Shown in pieces: positions 43,938 through 53,010 of a stretch of DNA of 64,000 nt. Position 1 is the stretch's first letter, and every line of letters starts with the position of its first letter. The notes under the pieces were generated by a model. That model searched no databases, was not told where the DNA came from, and was given only the letters and a program-made list of their open reading frames with translations. The DNA lies in the NCBI RefSeq assembly GCF_003060825.1, contig NZ_CP028922.1:1918501-1982500 (forward strand), written 5' to 3'. Source of the DNA: Paenibacillus sp. CAA11. GTDB taxonomy: Bacteria > Bacillota > Bacilli > Paenibacillales > Paenibacillaceae. A program made the translations under genes and the position numbers.

Positions 43938-45695
43938 TTAGGACACCTCTCCGTCCGTTAGGTTGGATTCCACCTGCTGTCGTTCATACTGTTCACGGTA
44001 CCAGCCGCCTTGAGTCAGCAGGCTTTGATGCGTACCCTGCTCGATGATTCTGCCTTTCTCGAGCACAATAATATGGTCGGCATGCTCAACGGCAGATAGG
44101 CGATGGGTCGAGATCAGGGTCGTCTTTCCAGAACGTTTGCTGCGGATGTTCTCGATAATTTTGGCCTCGGTTCGCGCGTCGACAGCGGACAGGGCATCGT
44201 CAAGAATCAGAATGTCGGGATCCGCAATGAAGGCGCGGGCTAAGGAGACGCGCTGCTTCTGACCGCCGGATAGGGCGACGCCTTTCTCGCCGACCAGTGT
44301 ATCCAGACCATCGGACAGGGTCTGCAGATCGTTCTCGAAGGCGGCGGTGCGGATTGCTTCAAGAATGACCGAATCATCGGCATTCTCAAGCCCGAATTGA
44401 ATGTTCTGTCTTACGGTTTTGGAGAACAGAATTTGTTCCTGCGGCACATAACCGATCCAGGAGTGCAGCTTCTCCAAGGCGATGTTCTCCAGTGGAATAT
44501 CCGAGATGGTGATCGAGCCGGTCCCAAGCGGGTATTCATGCAGCAGCTGCTTCAGCAGCGTTGACTTCCCGGCACCCGTCCGGCCAACGATGCCGAGGGT
44601 TTCTCCCGGCGCCAGCCTCAGATTGATATGCTCCAGATTATTAATGGTGGAGGTAGGATAGCGGAATGTGACATCCTGGAACTGGATAACGTCCGGCTTC
44701 TTAACCTCTGCAGGATCCGGCACATCCTGAACATCGGGGACTACGTTCAGCGTCTCGTTCACACGATCCAGCGAGGCGCCGCCGCGCTGCATGACATTGA
44801 TCAGCTCACCGATGGCGAACATAGGCCAGATCATCATGCCTAGATACATGTTGAAGGACACAAGGTCGCCCAAGGTCAGCTCGTTATGAAACACGAGGTA
44901 GATTCCGTAGGTTAATCCAATGGCATAGCTTAAGCCAACAAACAGGCGAATGGTAGGCTCAAAATAAGCATCTACCCGTGCTACAGCCATATTTTTCTGG
45001 TAAACATCTTCTGTAATTTGTTCAAAGTGCTTCTCATCATTACGCTCTTGTACATAAGCGCGAATAACGCGAAGGCCGGCTATGGACTCCAGCACTTGAT
45101 CGTTCATATCTCCGAAGGCATCCTGGGCTAAGGTATAGCGTTCATGAATGACCTTGCCGTAAATCTTCATAGCTAGGGCAATGAACGGTAGGGGAATAAT
45201 GGCTGCCAAGGTCAGCTTCCAGCTGATCAGGGTTCCCATAGCCACGAATACAACTGTTAAATAAGCTGTTGAGTCGGTCAGGGTCAACATCCCAAACCCC
45301 GCCGTTTGAGCTACTGAGCGAAGATCGTTTGTTGCGCGGGCCATAAGGTCGCCTGTCCGGCTGCGTTCAAAGAAGGGAGGCGTCATGCGCAGCAAATGGC
45401 TCATGAACCTTGAACGGAGCAAACGCTCTACAAGGTTGGAGCCGCCGAACAGCTGGCGCATCCATATGTACGTAATCAAGTAAATCAGGATCAGCATCCC
45501 AATAATTGCAAGAATGTAGCCGGTAAGGGATTGCCAGCTGACAGAGCCGTTAGCAATCGTATCAATGGCGTCGCCAAGCAGCTTGGGTGGAGCCAGTTCC
45601 AAGATGCCTACGAGAATGAGGAAAACAAGGCCAATGGTGTATCGCCTCTTCTCTCTCTTAAAGAACCAGCCTAAATTTTTGAGAACCGAAAACAT
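43938..45695 (-). CDS. bmrC: Multidrug ABC transporter half, BmrC (YheI)-like
   Basis: The product is 585 residues, identical in length to Bacillus BmrC. It has six membrane helices, Walker A GRTGAGKST, signature LSGGQKQR and LDDALSAVD; aspartate replaces glutamate after Walker B (ILILDDALS), which marks the degenerate catalytic site of heterodimeric exporters. AAAAAGGAGGGG precedes ATG. It is the first gene of the operon and is preceded by a leader with a short reading frame and terminator. Confidence 0.9.
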   Translation of the reverse strand: MFSVLKNLGWFFKREKRRYTIGLVFLILVGILELAPPKLLGDAIDTIANGSVSWQSLTGYILAIIGMLILIYLITYIWMRQLFGGSNLVERLLRSRFMSHLLRMTPPFFERSRTGDLMARATNDLRSVAQTAGFGMLTLTDSTAYLTVVFVAMGTLISWKLTLAAIIPLPFIALAMKIYGKVIHERYTLAQDAFGDMNDQVLESIAGLRVIRAYVQERNDEKHFEQITEDVYQKNMAVARVDAYFEPTIRLFVGLSYAIGLTYGIYLVFHNELTLGDLVSFNMYLGMMIWPMFAIGELINVMQRGGASLDRVNETLNVVPDVQDVPDPAEVKKPDVIQFQDVTFRYPTSTINNLEHINLRLAPGETLGIVGRTGAGKSTLLKQLLHEYPLGTGSITISDIPLENIALEKLHSWIGYVPQEQILFSKTVRQNIQFGLENADDSVILEAIRTAAFENDLQTLSDGLDTLVGEKGVALSGGQKQRVSLARAFIADPDILILDDALSAVDARTEAKIIENIRSKRSGKTTLISTHRLSAVEHADHIIVLEKGRIIEQGTHQSLLTQGGWYREQYERQQVESNLTDGEVS

Positions 45696-45774
45696 GGTGG
45701 GGGTTCCCCTCCTTTTTTATATGATATTAAGTGTGAAGCTACCGTTTGCAGCGCCTGCAGAGTTCTGAAACCGC

Positions 45775-45810
45775 AAAAAAGGGCATACCGTCCGTAAACG
45801 ATATGCCCTT
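45775..45810 (-). terminator. Attenuator terminator in the bmrCD leader
   Basis: On the minus strand GGGCATATCGT pairs with ACGGTATGCCC (11 bp with one G-U) around TTACGG, followed by six T. It stands about 80 bases before bmrC and after the leader frame. An upstream ACCGTCC (45901-45895) can pair with GGACGGT (45793-45787), breaking this stem. Confidence 0.85.
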
Positions 45811-45904
45811 ATAGGATATATACATATAGCGCGTACGATGGTTGTAGCTAGTAGAGAAACCATGCCGCGGATATCACTCGATTTCAGCAGGGAAGGACGG
45901 TCAT

Positions 45905-45997
45905 TTAATCCGTCTTACACTGTTCCACAGGGGCTACTCCGGTATTCAGTTGTACGAATGAACCCATTGCTGTGTTCTTATGGTATACGTAAAACAC
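45905..45997 (-). CDS. 30-residue leader peptide upstream of bmrCD
   Basis: A GTG start behind GGAAAGGGTGATCAC gives a 30-residue peptide that starts MFYVYHKNTAMGSFVQLNTG, then TAA. It is the first translatable frame after the promoter at 46080 and lies before the attenuator. In Bacillus, bmrB has this position and controls bmrCD by ribosome-mediated attenuation under translation-inhibiting antibiotics. Peptide sequence similarity to BmrB was not assessed. Confidence 0.65.
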   Translation of the reverse strand: MFYVYHKNTAMGSFVQLNTGVAPVEQCKTD

Positions 45998-46050
45998 CGT
46001 GATCACCCTTTCCTTGGAAATTTATTGAAAATACATCTTGTATGTTGACG

Positions 46051-46080
46051 ATTTTATCATCGCCTTTTCAGGATTGTCAA
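46051..46080 (-). promoter_or_regulatory. Promoter of the bmr leader-bmrC-bmrD operon
   Basis: On the minus strand: TTGACA, an 18-base spacer and TAAAAT, about 54 bases before the leader GTG. Confidence 0.7.
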
Positions 46081-46215
46081 TTTATATTTTACTTGTTCGC
46101 AAAAAAAGGCGGTTTGGCAATCTGCAGCTGTTCGGATAGAATAGGAGGAGAGAATGGATTGCTGCTAAGATGGCAAAGGTTCATGCAGTGCGATAGAGAG
46201 AAGGAGATGAAGTCC

Positions 46216-46527
46216 ATGATACAAGTTACAGAACAAGCAGCGAATTGGTACAAGCAGGAGCTGGATTTGCAATCCGGCCAAGCTATACGCTTTTTTGCAA
46301 GATATAGCGCAGGGGGGCATATTCATCCTGGATTCTCTTTGGGTATTCAAGTAGAGGAGCCTCAGCATCCCGGATATTCTACCGTTGTTTCAGGGATTAC
46401 CTTTTATATGGAGCAGCAGGATTTATGGTACCTGGACGGATACTGCCTTGATGTATCTTATGATCCTGATGCAGATGATATACTTTATACCTATGAGCCT
46501 ATGGAGAGCCAAGCGAATCCAAGCTGA
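46216..46527 (+). CDS. HesB/IscA-like protein without cluster cysteines (YneR-like)
   Basis: The product is 103 residues. Start 46216 is set by AAGGAG; earlier in-frame starts give an untypical N-terminus that overlaps the bmr promoter region. The fold signature IRFFARYSAGGHIHPGFSLGI matches HesB/YneR proteins, but the C-terminal CGCG of IscA is missing, and only one cysteine (GYCLDV) remains. It is therefore unlikely to be a classic Fe-S scaffold. Convergent with the next gene. Confidence 0.75.
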   Translation: MIQVTEQAANWYKQELDLQSGQAIRFFARYSAGGHIHPGFSLGIQVEEPQHPGYSTVVSGITFYMEQQDLWYLDGYCLDVSYDPDADDILYTYEPMESQANPS

Positions 46528-46559
46528 TGCTGGGGCACGCGGGGATTTACATTGAATTA

Positions 46560-46581
46560 GGGCCCGCCGTGCGGCGGGCCC
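46560..46581. terminator. GC-rich perfect hairpin between convergent genes
   Basis: GGGCCCGCCG and CGGCGGGCCC with a two-base loop. There is no T run on either side, so termination is likely but not typical. Confidence 0.5.
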
Positions 46582-46619
46582 TATAGCTTGTGTTATTGAA
46601 TGAATATCCGGTTGGCTAA

Positions 46620-47129
46620 TCAAGTGCGAAAGATGCTGTCTTCCATAGCAAATTCAAAGTCTTGAATATCAAAGACCTGGACAGGCACCTCGGCTTCAAT
46701 AATTCGCCCGATGAACTCTAGCTGGTCGGTAAGCACGGGTGCGCTCTCCCGCTGGGCGGTTAAGACGATCTCGGTCTCAATGGGATCCAAATATTCGCCG
46801 TACAGCTCGTTGTCAACCGCGTTGACAATCGTGAGCTTTACCTTCTCCCCAAGCAGAACGGAGGTGCTGCGACCCCAAGGAACAACAAGGGACTTCTCAA
46901 GTCTTTTTCGGTTGAGCGGCTCCTCCAAATATAAGATCAGCTCGTTGATCTTATTCTTAACATGTTCGTCATCGGACGGGTCATGCATTAGAGGCTCCGG
47001 ACTATTCCGAAATTCGTAAAGCTCCATGATGGTATTATAGGGGACTATATATTCTACAGTACCGTTAGGTACAAGCAATTCTCCATATATTGCCAGCATA
47101 ACGGCTTCTATGACAAATTGACGCGGCAT
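46620..47129 (-). CDS. Conserved hypothetical protein
   Basis: The product is 169 residues, acidic and soluble, beginning MPRQFVIEAVMLAIYGELLV, with no signal peptide or membrane helix. It contains VEYIVPYNTIMELYEFRNS and a charged linker. I have a memory of similar Paenibacillus proteins under unreliable names, and see no catalytic motif. GGAGGAAGGAACATG gives a clear start. Function unknown. Confidence 0.65.
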   Translation of the reverse strand: MPRQFVIEAVMLAIYGELLVPNGTVEYIVPYNTIMELYEFRNSPEPLMHDPSDDEHVKNKINELILYLEEPLNRKRLEKSLVVPWGRSTSVLLGEKVKLTIVNAVDNELYGEYLDPIETEIVLTAQRESAPVLTDQLEFIGRIIEAEVPVQVFDIQDFEFAMEDSIFRT

Positions 47130-47343
47130 GTTCCTTCCTCCTAATGCTGCTCCTAAAGACCTGTGAATCGTGAGTGACCGTAATCTGGAAGCGGGGCATT
47201 AATAAGGAGTATACCATACCGAAAGAGGCAAAAACAGCTTTTGCAGGAAGATTGGGCCAAGTCAAATGGGGCTACGGGACAGGAGCCAAACTTAGGATAT
47301 CGATAGTATAACCAGAACATACAGCAAGGGATGTGCTCGCCTT

Positions 47344-49107
47344 TTGAAGCAAATGAAAGCCTATTTTACATTCGTTAAGCCTTATAAGAAATGGATTATT
47401 CTAACTTTATTAATCGGGATGTTGAAGTTCGGGATTCCATCACTGCTGCCGCTGGTCCTCAAGTATGTTGTGGATGACCTGCTGATGAATGGCGCGTTGA
47501 CGGCAGCTCGGAAGATCAATCACCTTCTGCTCGTGCTGGGGGGATCCCTGTTCTTATTTATCGTTATTAGAGGGCCTGTAGAATACTACCGGCAGTATTT
47601 CGCCCAGTATATAACGGCAAAGATTCTGTTCGATCTTAGAAATAAGCTGTACGAGCATCTTCAACGTTTATCTCTCCGGTATTATCAAAATACTAAAATA
47701 GGCGAGATTATCTCAAGGTTCATTAATGATGCCGAGCAGACGAAGAATATTGTGGAAGTCGGTTTAATGAACGTCTGGCTTGACCTGTTTACACTCGTAT
47801 TTGTTCTCGGGTTCATGCTCTATTTGAATCCCGTTCTCACCTTGGTAGCGATCGCGGTTCTACCGCTATATGCGCTGTCGGTAAATTTGCTGTATAAGCG
47901 GCTGAAGAAGCTGACCAAAGACCGCTCTGCTGCACTTGCAGGGATTCAGGCCTACCTTCATGAACGAATGCAGGGAATTTCGGTCATCCGCAGTTTTGCA
48001 TTGGAACGGCATGAGCAGAAGCAGTTTGCGGGGATTAACGGAAACTTCTTAAAACGGGCGATGGCGCATAGCCGGTGGAACGCATGGACTTTTGCCATCA
48101 TCAATACTTTAACGGATATAGCTCCGCTCCTGGTCATTGGTTATGGCGGCTATGAAGTCATACAAGGGAATTTGACTCTGGGGACATTTGTGGCCTTCTT
48201 CGGGTATTTGGACCGTCTGTATGCGCCATTAAGGCGTCTAATTAACTCCTCCACCGTGTTAACACAGGCCTCAGCTTCGTGGGAGCGTGTTATTGAGCTC
48301 CTCCGTGAGCCTTACGATATGACAGATCTCCCTGAAGCGAAATTGCTGAAGCCCGGACCTGCGGGTGTGGTGTTTGATAAGGTCTGGTTCAAGTATAACG
48401 ACTCTGGAGATTGGGTGCTGAAAAATATTTCCCTAGACGTTACACCTGGACAAACTGTGGCCTTTGTAGGAATGAGCGGTGGGGGCAAGTCCTCGCTCGT
48501 TGGATTGATCCCGAGATTTTATGACATTCAGAAGGGGACAGTGAGCGTGGGAGGGGAAGATGTTCGTAAGCTGACCATGCACAGCCTTCGCAGCGGAATT
48601 GGCATGGTGCTGCAGGAGAACTTCCTGTTCAGCGGCAGTGTGAGGGATAATATTCTACTCGGGCGGCCAGATGCTTCTGAAGAGGAGATTATTGCTGCGG
48701 CACAGGCGGCCAATGCACATGATTTCATCATGCAGCTGCCTGATGGTTACAGAACAGAAGTGGGAGAACGCGGGGTTAAGCTGTCAGGGGGGCAGAAGCA
48801 GCGGATTGCGATTGCCCGCGTGTTCCTGAAGAATCCGCCCATTCTTGTGCTGGATGAGGCAACCTCTGCACTGGATCTGGAGTCCGAGCATCTGATTCAG
48901 CAGTCTCTGCAGAGGCTGTCCCACAGCAGAACAACGTTAATTGTTGCTCACCGCCTGTCTACCATCACCCATGCCGATAAGATTTATGTGATGAAGAATG
49001 GGGAGGTAGCAGAGTCGGGAACCCATGAGGAATTAATGCTGCAAGCTGGTGTGTATGCCCGTCTTTATAACATTCAAAATTTGAGCCCTGAGGATGCACT
49101 GCTCTAA
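47344..49107 (+). CDS. ABC exporter (fused membrane and ATP-binding domains)
   Basis: The product is 587 residues: six membrane helices (about 15-310) and an ABC domain with Walker A GMSGGGKSS, Q-loop LQENFLF, signature LSGGQKQR and LDEATSALD, all canonical, so a homodimer is likely. The substrate is not determined; the sequence has the general type of lipid or multidrug exporters. Start TTG follows AAGGGATG; ATG 47353 is an alternative. Monocistronic, with a terminator behind. Confidence 0.88.
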   Translation: MKQMKAYFTFVKPYKKWIILTLLIGMLKFGIPSLLPLVLKYVVDDLLMNGALTAARKINHLLLVLGGSLFLFIVIRGPVEYYRQYFAQYITAKILFDLRNKLYEHLQRLSLRYYQNTKIGEIISRFINDAEQTKNIVEVGLMNVWLDLFTLVFVLGFMLYLNPVLTLVAIAVLPLYALSVNLLYKRLKKLTKDRSAALAGIQAYLHERMQGISVIRSFALERHEQKQFAGINGNFLKRAMAHSRWNAWTFAIINTLTDIAPLLVIGYGGYEVIQGNLTLGTFVAFFGYLDRLYAPLRRLINSSTVLTQASASWERVIELLREPYDMTDLPEAKLLKPGPAGVVFDKVWFKYNDSGDWVLKNISLDVTPGQTVAFVGMSGGGKSSLVGLIPRFYDIQKGTVSVGGEDVRKLTMHSLRSGIGMVLQENFLFSGSVRDNILLGRPDASEEEIIAAAQAANAHDFIMQLPDGYRTEVGERGVKLSGGQKQRIAIARVFLKNPPILVLDEATSALDLESEHLIQQSLQRLSHSRTTLIVAHRLSTITHADKIYVMKNGEVAESGTHEELMLQAGVYARLYNIQNLSPEDALL

Positions 49108-49142
49108 ATAGTGAAGGTGCTATAGGGATAAGGTCCAGCGAT

Positions 49143-49194
49143 AAAAAAGCCAGCCTTCTATGTTCGTAAATCACGAGCAAAGAAGGCTGGCTTT
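49143..49194. terminator. Bidirectional terminator
   Basis: AAAGCCAGCCTTCT pairs perfectly with AGAAGGCTGGCTTT, between convergent genes. Confidence 0.85.
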
Positions 49195-49225
49195 GTATTT
49201 AATCTAAGGGTCTTTGTCCGTTGAC

Positions 49226-49678
49226 TTAAGCTTTCCCGATGAGTAGGGATAGCAGGCCTGCAGCAATGAGGGGACCTACCGGAACCCCTTTGAAGAAGGC
49301 GACCCCGATCACGGTCCCGATCAGCAATCCGGCGACAACAGTCGGCTGGCTGCCCATTAAGGTCGCTCCTCGTCCGCCTAAATAAGCAACGAAGATGCCA
49401 ATGCCGATAGCAAGCAGAGATTTCCAATGCAAGAAAGAGCCCATCAGCTCAGACGGGGATATTTTGCCGCTCGCTACCGGAGTAAGGACTCCGATGGTAA
49501 GGATTAGAATACCGAGCGTCAGCCCGTACTTCTCCAACCAGGGAAAAGCTGCTGACAGGTGGGTTACCCGAAGCAGGAGCAGGACAAGCACGGCTACGGT
49601 TACCGGCATATTGCTGCTGAACAATCCTAGTGCTGCCAGCAGCAGGAGCAGTAGGGAGGTGATATCGACTTGGGTCAT
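49226..49678 (-). CDS. DUF441 (UPF0756) membrane protein, YtwI-like
   Basis: The product is 150 residues with four hydrophobic segments. [20 protein letters not shown] near the start, [20 protein letters not shown] in the middle, and [20 protein letters not shown] near the end are characteristic. Its ATG overlaps the stop of the upstream reductase by four bases (ATGA), so the two are translationally coupled. Function unknown. Confidence 0.88.
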   Translation of the reverse strand: MTQVDITSLLLLLLAALGLFSSNMPVTVAVLVLLLLRVTHLSAAFPWLEKYGLTLGILILTIGVLTPVASGKISPSELMGSFLHWKSLLAIGIGIFVAYLGGRGATLMGSQPTVVAGLLIGTVIGVAFFKGVPVGPLIAAGLLSLLIGKA

Positions 49679-50685
49679 AAACGGGAAGCCGGACTTTTCT
49701 GTTCGGCCAGCTTGCCGGCAATATGATTGGCGATAAGGCTGCCGTGACCCCGCCCGGTCTCGATAAACACTTCATTGGCGTTGCGTCCGGAAGCTACGAC
49801 CCCTGCAACATACAGTCCCTCTACATTACTCTCCATTGTCGCAGGGTCAAAGACGGGCTTATCAAGATCTGCTGACATTTGAATCCCAGACGCGCCAAGG
49901 AGTCCGCGATCCGGCCGGAAGCCGGTCATGGCGAGGACGAAGTCATTGGCAAGCTGTTCTTGGCTGCCATCCTCCATAGATTGAACCACGACAAAATCAT
50001 CTTCAATCCGTATCACAGCAGACCGGGTACGTACCTGAATGTCTCCTTTGGATACTGCACTATCAAAGATAGGTCTAACCCATGGCTTGATGTTGCCGGA
50101 CAAGTCTTCTCCGCGGTAGATGACCGTGACTTCAGCACCAACACGGCGCAGCTCCAAAGCTGCATCGACAGCGGAATTACTTCCTCCGATGACCGCCACC
50201 TTCATCCCCGCATAAGGATGCGCTTCGCGGAAATAATGAGTAACCTTGTCGGAATCCTCGCCAGGAATACCGATCATATTGGGATGGTCAAAGTATCCTG
50301 ATGAGATGACGACATGACGAGCATGGTGTTCACGCGGTCCGCCAGACCGGCGATTCGTACGAATGATAAAGGTGCCGTCCGGCTGCTTCGTAATCTGTTC
50401 TGCTTCTTCGTACGCAGCGATCCGCAGCTTATAATGTTCCGCGACCTTCCGGTAATAGACCATGGCTTCATGGCGAAAAGGCTTGTCGTTCGGTGTAGCA
50501 AAGGGAATACCACCGATCTCAAGCAGCTCTGCGGTGCTGAAAAACTGCATATTTACTGGATACAAATAAATGGAGTGAACAATATTGTGTTTCTCCAGGA
50601 TGAGCGTCGATAGTCCGCGCTGCTTACATTCAATAGCGGCAGACAGCCCGCAAGGGCCTGCGCCGATAATAATTACGTCTTCCAA
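49675..50685 (-). CDS. ypdA: YpdA-like flavin-dependent (bacillithiol disulfide) reductase
   Basis: The product is 336 residues. The FAD motif [17 protein letters not shown] is at 8-24 and the NADPH motif [15 protein letters not shown] in the middle; the hallmark segment [19 protein letters not shown] follows the first. There is no CxxC redox pair, as in YpdA, which reduces oxidised bacillithiol with NADPH. GAGGAGTCATCTTGG precedes ATG. Confidence 0.9.
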   Translation of the reverse strand: MEDVIIIGAGPCGLSAAIECKQRGLSTLILEKHNIVHSIYLYPVNMQFFSTAELLEIGGIPFATPNDKPFRHEAMVYYRKVAEHYKLRIAAYEEAEQITKQPDGTFIIRTNRRSGGPREHHARHVVISSGYFDHPNMIGIPGEDSDKVTHYFREAHPYAGMKVAVIGGSNSAVDAALELRRVGAEVTVIYRGEDLSGNIKPWVRPIFDSAVSKGDIQVRTRSAVIRIEDDFVVVQSMEDGSQEQLANDFVLAMTGFRPDRGLLGASGIQMSADLDKPVFDPATMESNVEGLYVAGVVASGRNANEVFIETGRGHGSLIANHIAGKLAEQKSPASRL

Positions 50686-50766
50686 GATGACTCCTCCTCA
50701 AACGAGCGTTTTTCCAATTCACATAACTATTTTATCGTATCGTATCTGCTGGGGAAAAACCAGAAG

Positions 50767-50809
50767 TTGACGAAATAATGAGGATTAGATTATTATCTAA
50801 TTAGATAAT
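50767..50809 (+). promoter_or_regulatory. Promoter with an 18-bp palindromic operator candidate
   Basis: TTGACG (50767), an 18-base spacer and TATTAT (50791). The perfect palindrome ATTATCTAATTAGATAAT (50792-50809) covers the -10 and the start site. It precedes an ArsR-type regulator and is a good candidate for autoregulation. Confidence 0.7.
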
Positions 50810-50834
50810 GAATAAAATTAAGGGAGTGATATGC

Positions 50835-51431
50835 ATGCAGCTGGATAAGCTGGTAGCTTATCATAAGATTTTAGGAGATCCTACCCGTCTACGGATGCTT
50901 TATATACTTGCAGAAGGGGAGTGCAGCGGCCAGCAGCTGGCCGAGCGCCTGAATTTATCCCAGCCTACGATCACTCACCATGCTTCAAAGCTCCGGGAAG
51001 GCTCTTTGATCAAGGAGAGAAGGGATAAGAATACGGTGTATTTCTCGTTAAATCCGTATTTTATTGAAGCGGGAGCTGCTGATACTTTGAAGTTTATACT
51101 TCATGACAAAGGAGGAAGTGCTGAGATGGAGACATCTGCTGAGACGATTAAACAGTCTGTATTGCGCAATTTTTTTGCCAAAGATGGGCGTCTTAAACAG
51201 ATTCCGGCACAGCTCAAGAAGAAGCTGATTGTGCTTGAGCATCTGGCTGGGCAGCTTGAGCAGGGTCGGAAATATAAGGAACGAGAAATTAATGAATTTA
51301 TTAAGAGGTATCATGACGACTTCGCCACACTCAGGAGAGAGCTGATTATGCAGCGGTTTATGTACAGAGAAGATGGAATCTATGAGCTCAACCCTGTGGA
51401 GATGTGGGCTTCCTGGCAGACTTTGAAATAA
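50835..51431 (+). CDS. ArsR-type regulator with DUF2087 domain
   Basis: The product is 198 residues from ATG 50835 with GGGAGTGAT before it. The winged helix (about 1-85) includes ILGDPTRLRMLYILAEGECS and LNLSQPTITHHASKLRE. The C-terminal DUF2087 part (about 115-190) includes RNFFAKDGRLKQIPAQLKKK and VLEHLAGQLEQGRKYKEREI. No cysteine metal site like CxC is seen, so the signal is probably not a metal held by ArsR cysteines. It is divergent from the ypdA gene. Confidence 0.88.
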   Translation: MQLDKLVAYHKILGDPTRLRMLYILAEGECSGQQLAERLNLSQPTITHHASKLREGSLIKERRDKNTVYFSLNPYFIEAGAADTLKFILHDKGGSAEMETSAETIKQSVLRNFFAKDGRLKQIPAQLKKKLIVLEHLAGQLEQGRKYKEREINEFIKRYHDDFATLRRELIMQRFMYREDGIYELNPVEMWASWQTLK

Positions 51432-51498
51432 GCCCTGAGAGTATGTGAATTTTCTAAGGCAGTTCATAGAGCTGTGGATCAACCTTGGTAAAAAAGGA

Positions 51499-51523
51499 TA
51501 TAATAGTATTGAAAACGCTTCCT
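51499..51523 (+). promoter_or_regulatory. -10 hexamer followed by a cre site
   Basis: TATAAT (51499-51504) is followed by TTGAAAACGCTTCCT (51509-51523), which fits the CcpA consensus WTGNAANCGNWNNCW at every fixed position. The -35 is weak. A cre over the start region usually means catabolite repression. Confidence 0.65.
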
Positions 51524-51551
51524 ATCATGCAGGGCAAAGGAGGTAACGATC

Positions 51552-52055
51552 ATGCTATTCTGGAGAAAAAGGGTAAAGAATGCTGCTCCTATTGAAGCTA
51601 CTTTGGACGATATTCGCAAAGCTGTACTTCGCTATGAGGACGAAATGCCAGACTCGGTAAACCGGTTAACGTTAGTGCAGACAGACGGAAGCTTGGACTT
51701 AAGCCGGCTCACCAGGTACTTAGGCGGTGTAAGTGAACGTAAATTTTATGTATCTAGAGAAACATTTGAAATATTCACGGAAGAAGACCGGCATATACCA
51801 TACTATCTTGATTTGGTGCAGCTTGCCGTTGATGACTATGTGAATGAGACAGGCAAGCTTCCACTGAAGCCGAATTCTAATGATCAAGAGGTAGACTACA
51901 GAGTATTGGTTCAAGGACGTTATTTAACCGAGATCCCACCGATCAAGCTGTACATTACCGGTCAGGAAATGATGCTCAGTCATCGGGCTCCTCTAGCCGG
52001 AAATTTAACTGCTGCCCGTTCGATTGAACCGATAGTTCCTGAAGCAAGAGCTTAG
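51552..52055 (+). CDS. DUF3939-like protein
   Basis: The product is 167 residues, soluble, beginning MLFWRKRVKNAAPIEATLDD, with YYLDLVQLAVDDYVNETGKL in the middle. I associate it with the DUF3939 family of Bacilli, with moderate certainty. AAAGGAGGTAACGATC before ATG is a very strong ribosome site. The gene is likely under CcpA control. Function unknown. Confidence 0.65.
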   Translation: MLFWRKRVKNAAPIEATLDDIRKAVLRYEDEMPDSVNRLTLVQTDGSLDLSRLTRYLGGVSERKFYVSRETFEIFTEEDRHIPYYLDLVQLAVDDYVNETGKLPLKPNSNDQEVDYRVLVQGRYLTEIPPIKLYITGQEMMLSHRAPLAGNLTAARSIEPIVPEARA

Positions 52056-52082
52056 TTTAGGAGAACAGACTTAAAGCATAAC

Positions 52083-52120
52083 CGGGCCGGGCAGGTGAGC
52101 TGCTCCCCCGGCTTTTTTTT
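52083..52120 (+). terminator. Terminator after the DUF3939-like gene
   Basis: GCCGGG and CCCGGC arms followed by eight T. Confidence 0.8.
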
Positions 52121-52194
52121 GCATGTTCTTCTCATCCGTTCTACAATGGAACCTGGTTTATAAGTTCTTTAAGCAGGAAGGATGCGAGGAAGCA

Positions 52195-52878
52195 ATGAAT
52201 GCAACAGCCATCATATTTGACCTGGACAATACGCTGATGGATCGGGACGCGACCTTTCGGCAATTCACTGAACAGCTTGTAGAGGAGCTGCTCATGGAGC
52301 TGAATCCGCAGCAGCGGAAAGATTGGATCGATTATATTATTGAATCGGATGCAGATGGCTATCGGGATAAGGATGGCTTCTTTCAGGAGCTTGTTGACAA
52401 GCTGCCATGGGCTCAAGCGATGGATCTAGGGAAGCTGCGTTCTTTTTATGACGCTAATTATATGAATCATGCCAGAACGATGAAGCATGCAGTAGAGCTG
52501 CTTGAACATTTAAAGGAACAAGGCTATAAGCTGGGATTGCTTACGAACGGATATACCTTGCTTCAGAATGGTAAAATTGATACCCTTCAACTTCGACGTT
52601 TTTTTGATCAAATTGTCATTTCCGAGGAGACAGGTTACCGTAAACCGGATGAGCGTATTTATCGAATCGCTTTGGAGCGGCTGGGAACGTCTGCGGATGA
52701 GACACTAATCATAGGAGATCATCCGGAGAATGATATATGGGGGGCTGCGCAGGCTGGAATTCGCGGAATTTGGCTTCGACGCAATCACACATGGAGCGAC
52801 CGGCTGCAGGGACGTCCGTGGCAGGAAATAAGTGAGCTGGATGAAATTGTGACCATACTGGGCCAAGAGATATCTTAA
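52195..52878 (+). CDS. HAD-family hydrolase
   Basis: The product is 227 residues. Motif I is FDLDNTLMD (nucleophile D about 9, second D about 11), motif II LLTNGYT, the lysine is in GYRKPDERIY and motif IV is IIGDHPENDIWGA. The cap is helical and inserted after motif I (class C1), as in phosphoglycolate phosphatase-like and YjjG-like nucleotidases. The physiological substrate is open. Start 52195 fits the family; the extension to 52123 does not. Confidence 0.88.
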   Translation: MNATAIIFDLDNTLMDRDATFRQFTEQLVEELLMELNPQQRKDWIDYIIESDADGYRDKDGFFQELVDKLPWAQAMDLGKLRSFYDANYMNHARTMKHAVELLEHLKEQGYKLGLLTNGYTLLQNGKIDTLQLRRFFDQIVISEETGYRKPDERIYRIALERLGTSADETLIIGDHPENDIWGAAQAGIRGIWLRRNHTWSDRLQGRPWQEISELDEIVTILGQEIS

Positions 52879-52936
52879 GGAATTGTAATTTATACATACA
52901 ATATTCAACCCTGGTGCGGGATAACCATGTAAAAAG

Positions 52937-52945
52937 TGATATAAT
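52937..52945 (+). promoter_or_regulatory. Extended -10 promoter of the MFS gene
   Basis: TGATATAAT is a perfect extended -10, 66 bases before the ATG; the -35 is poor. Confidence 0.5.
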
Positions 52946-53010
52946 GTTGAGACTATTGTTTTTTTGTTGATATATATAGTAAGTAGTATGCGACAAAAGG
53001 GGGGAACCCC

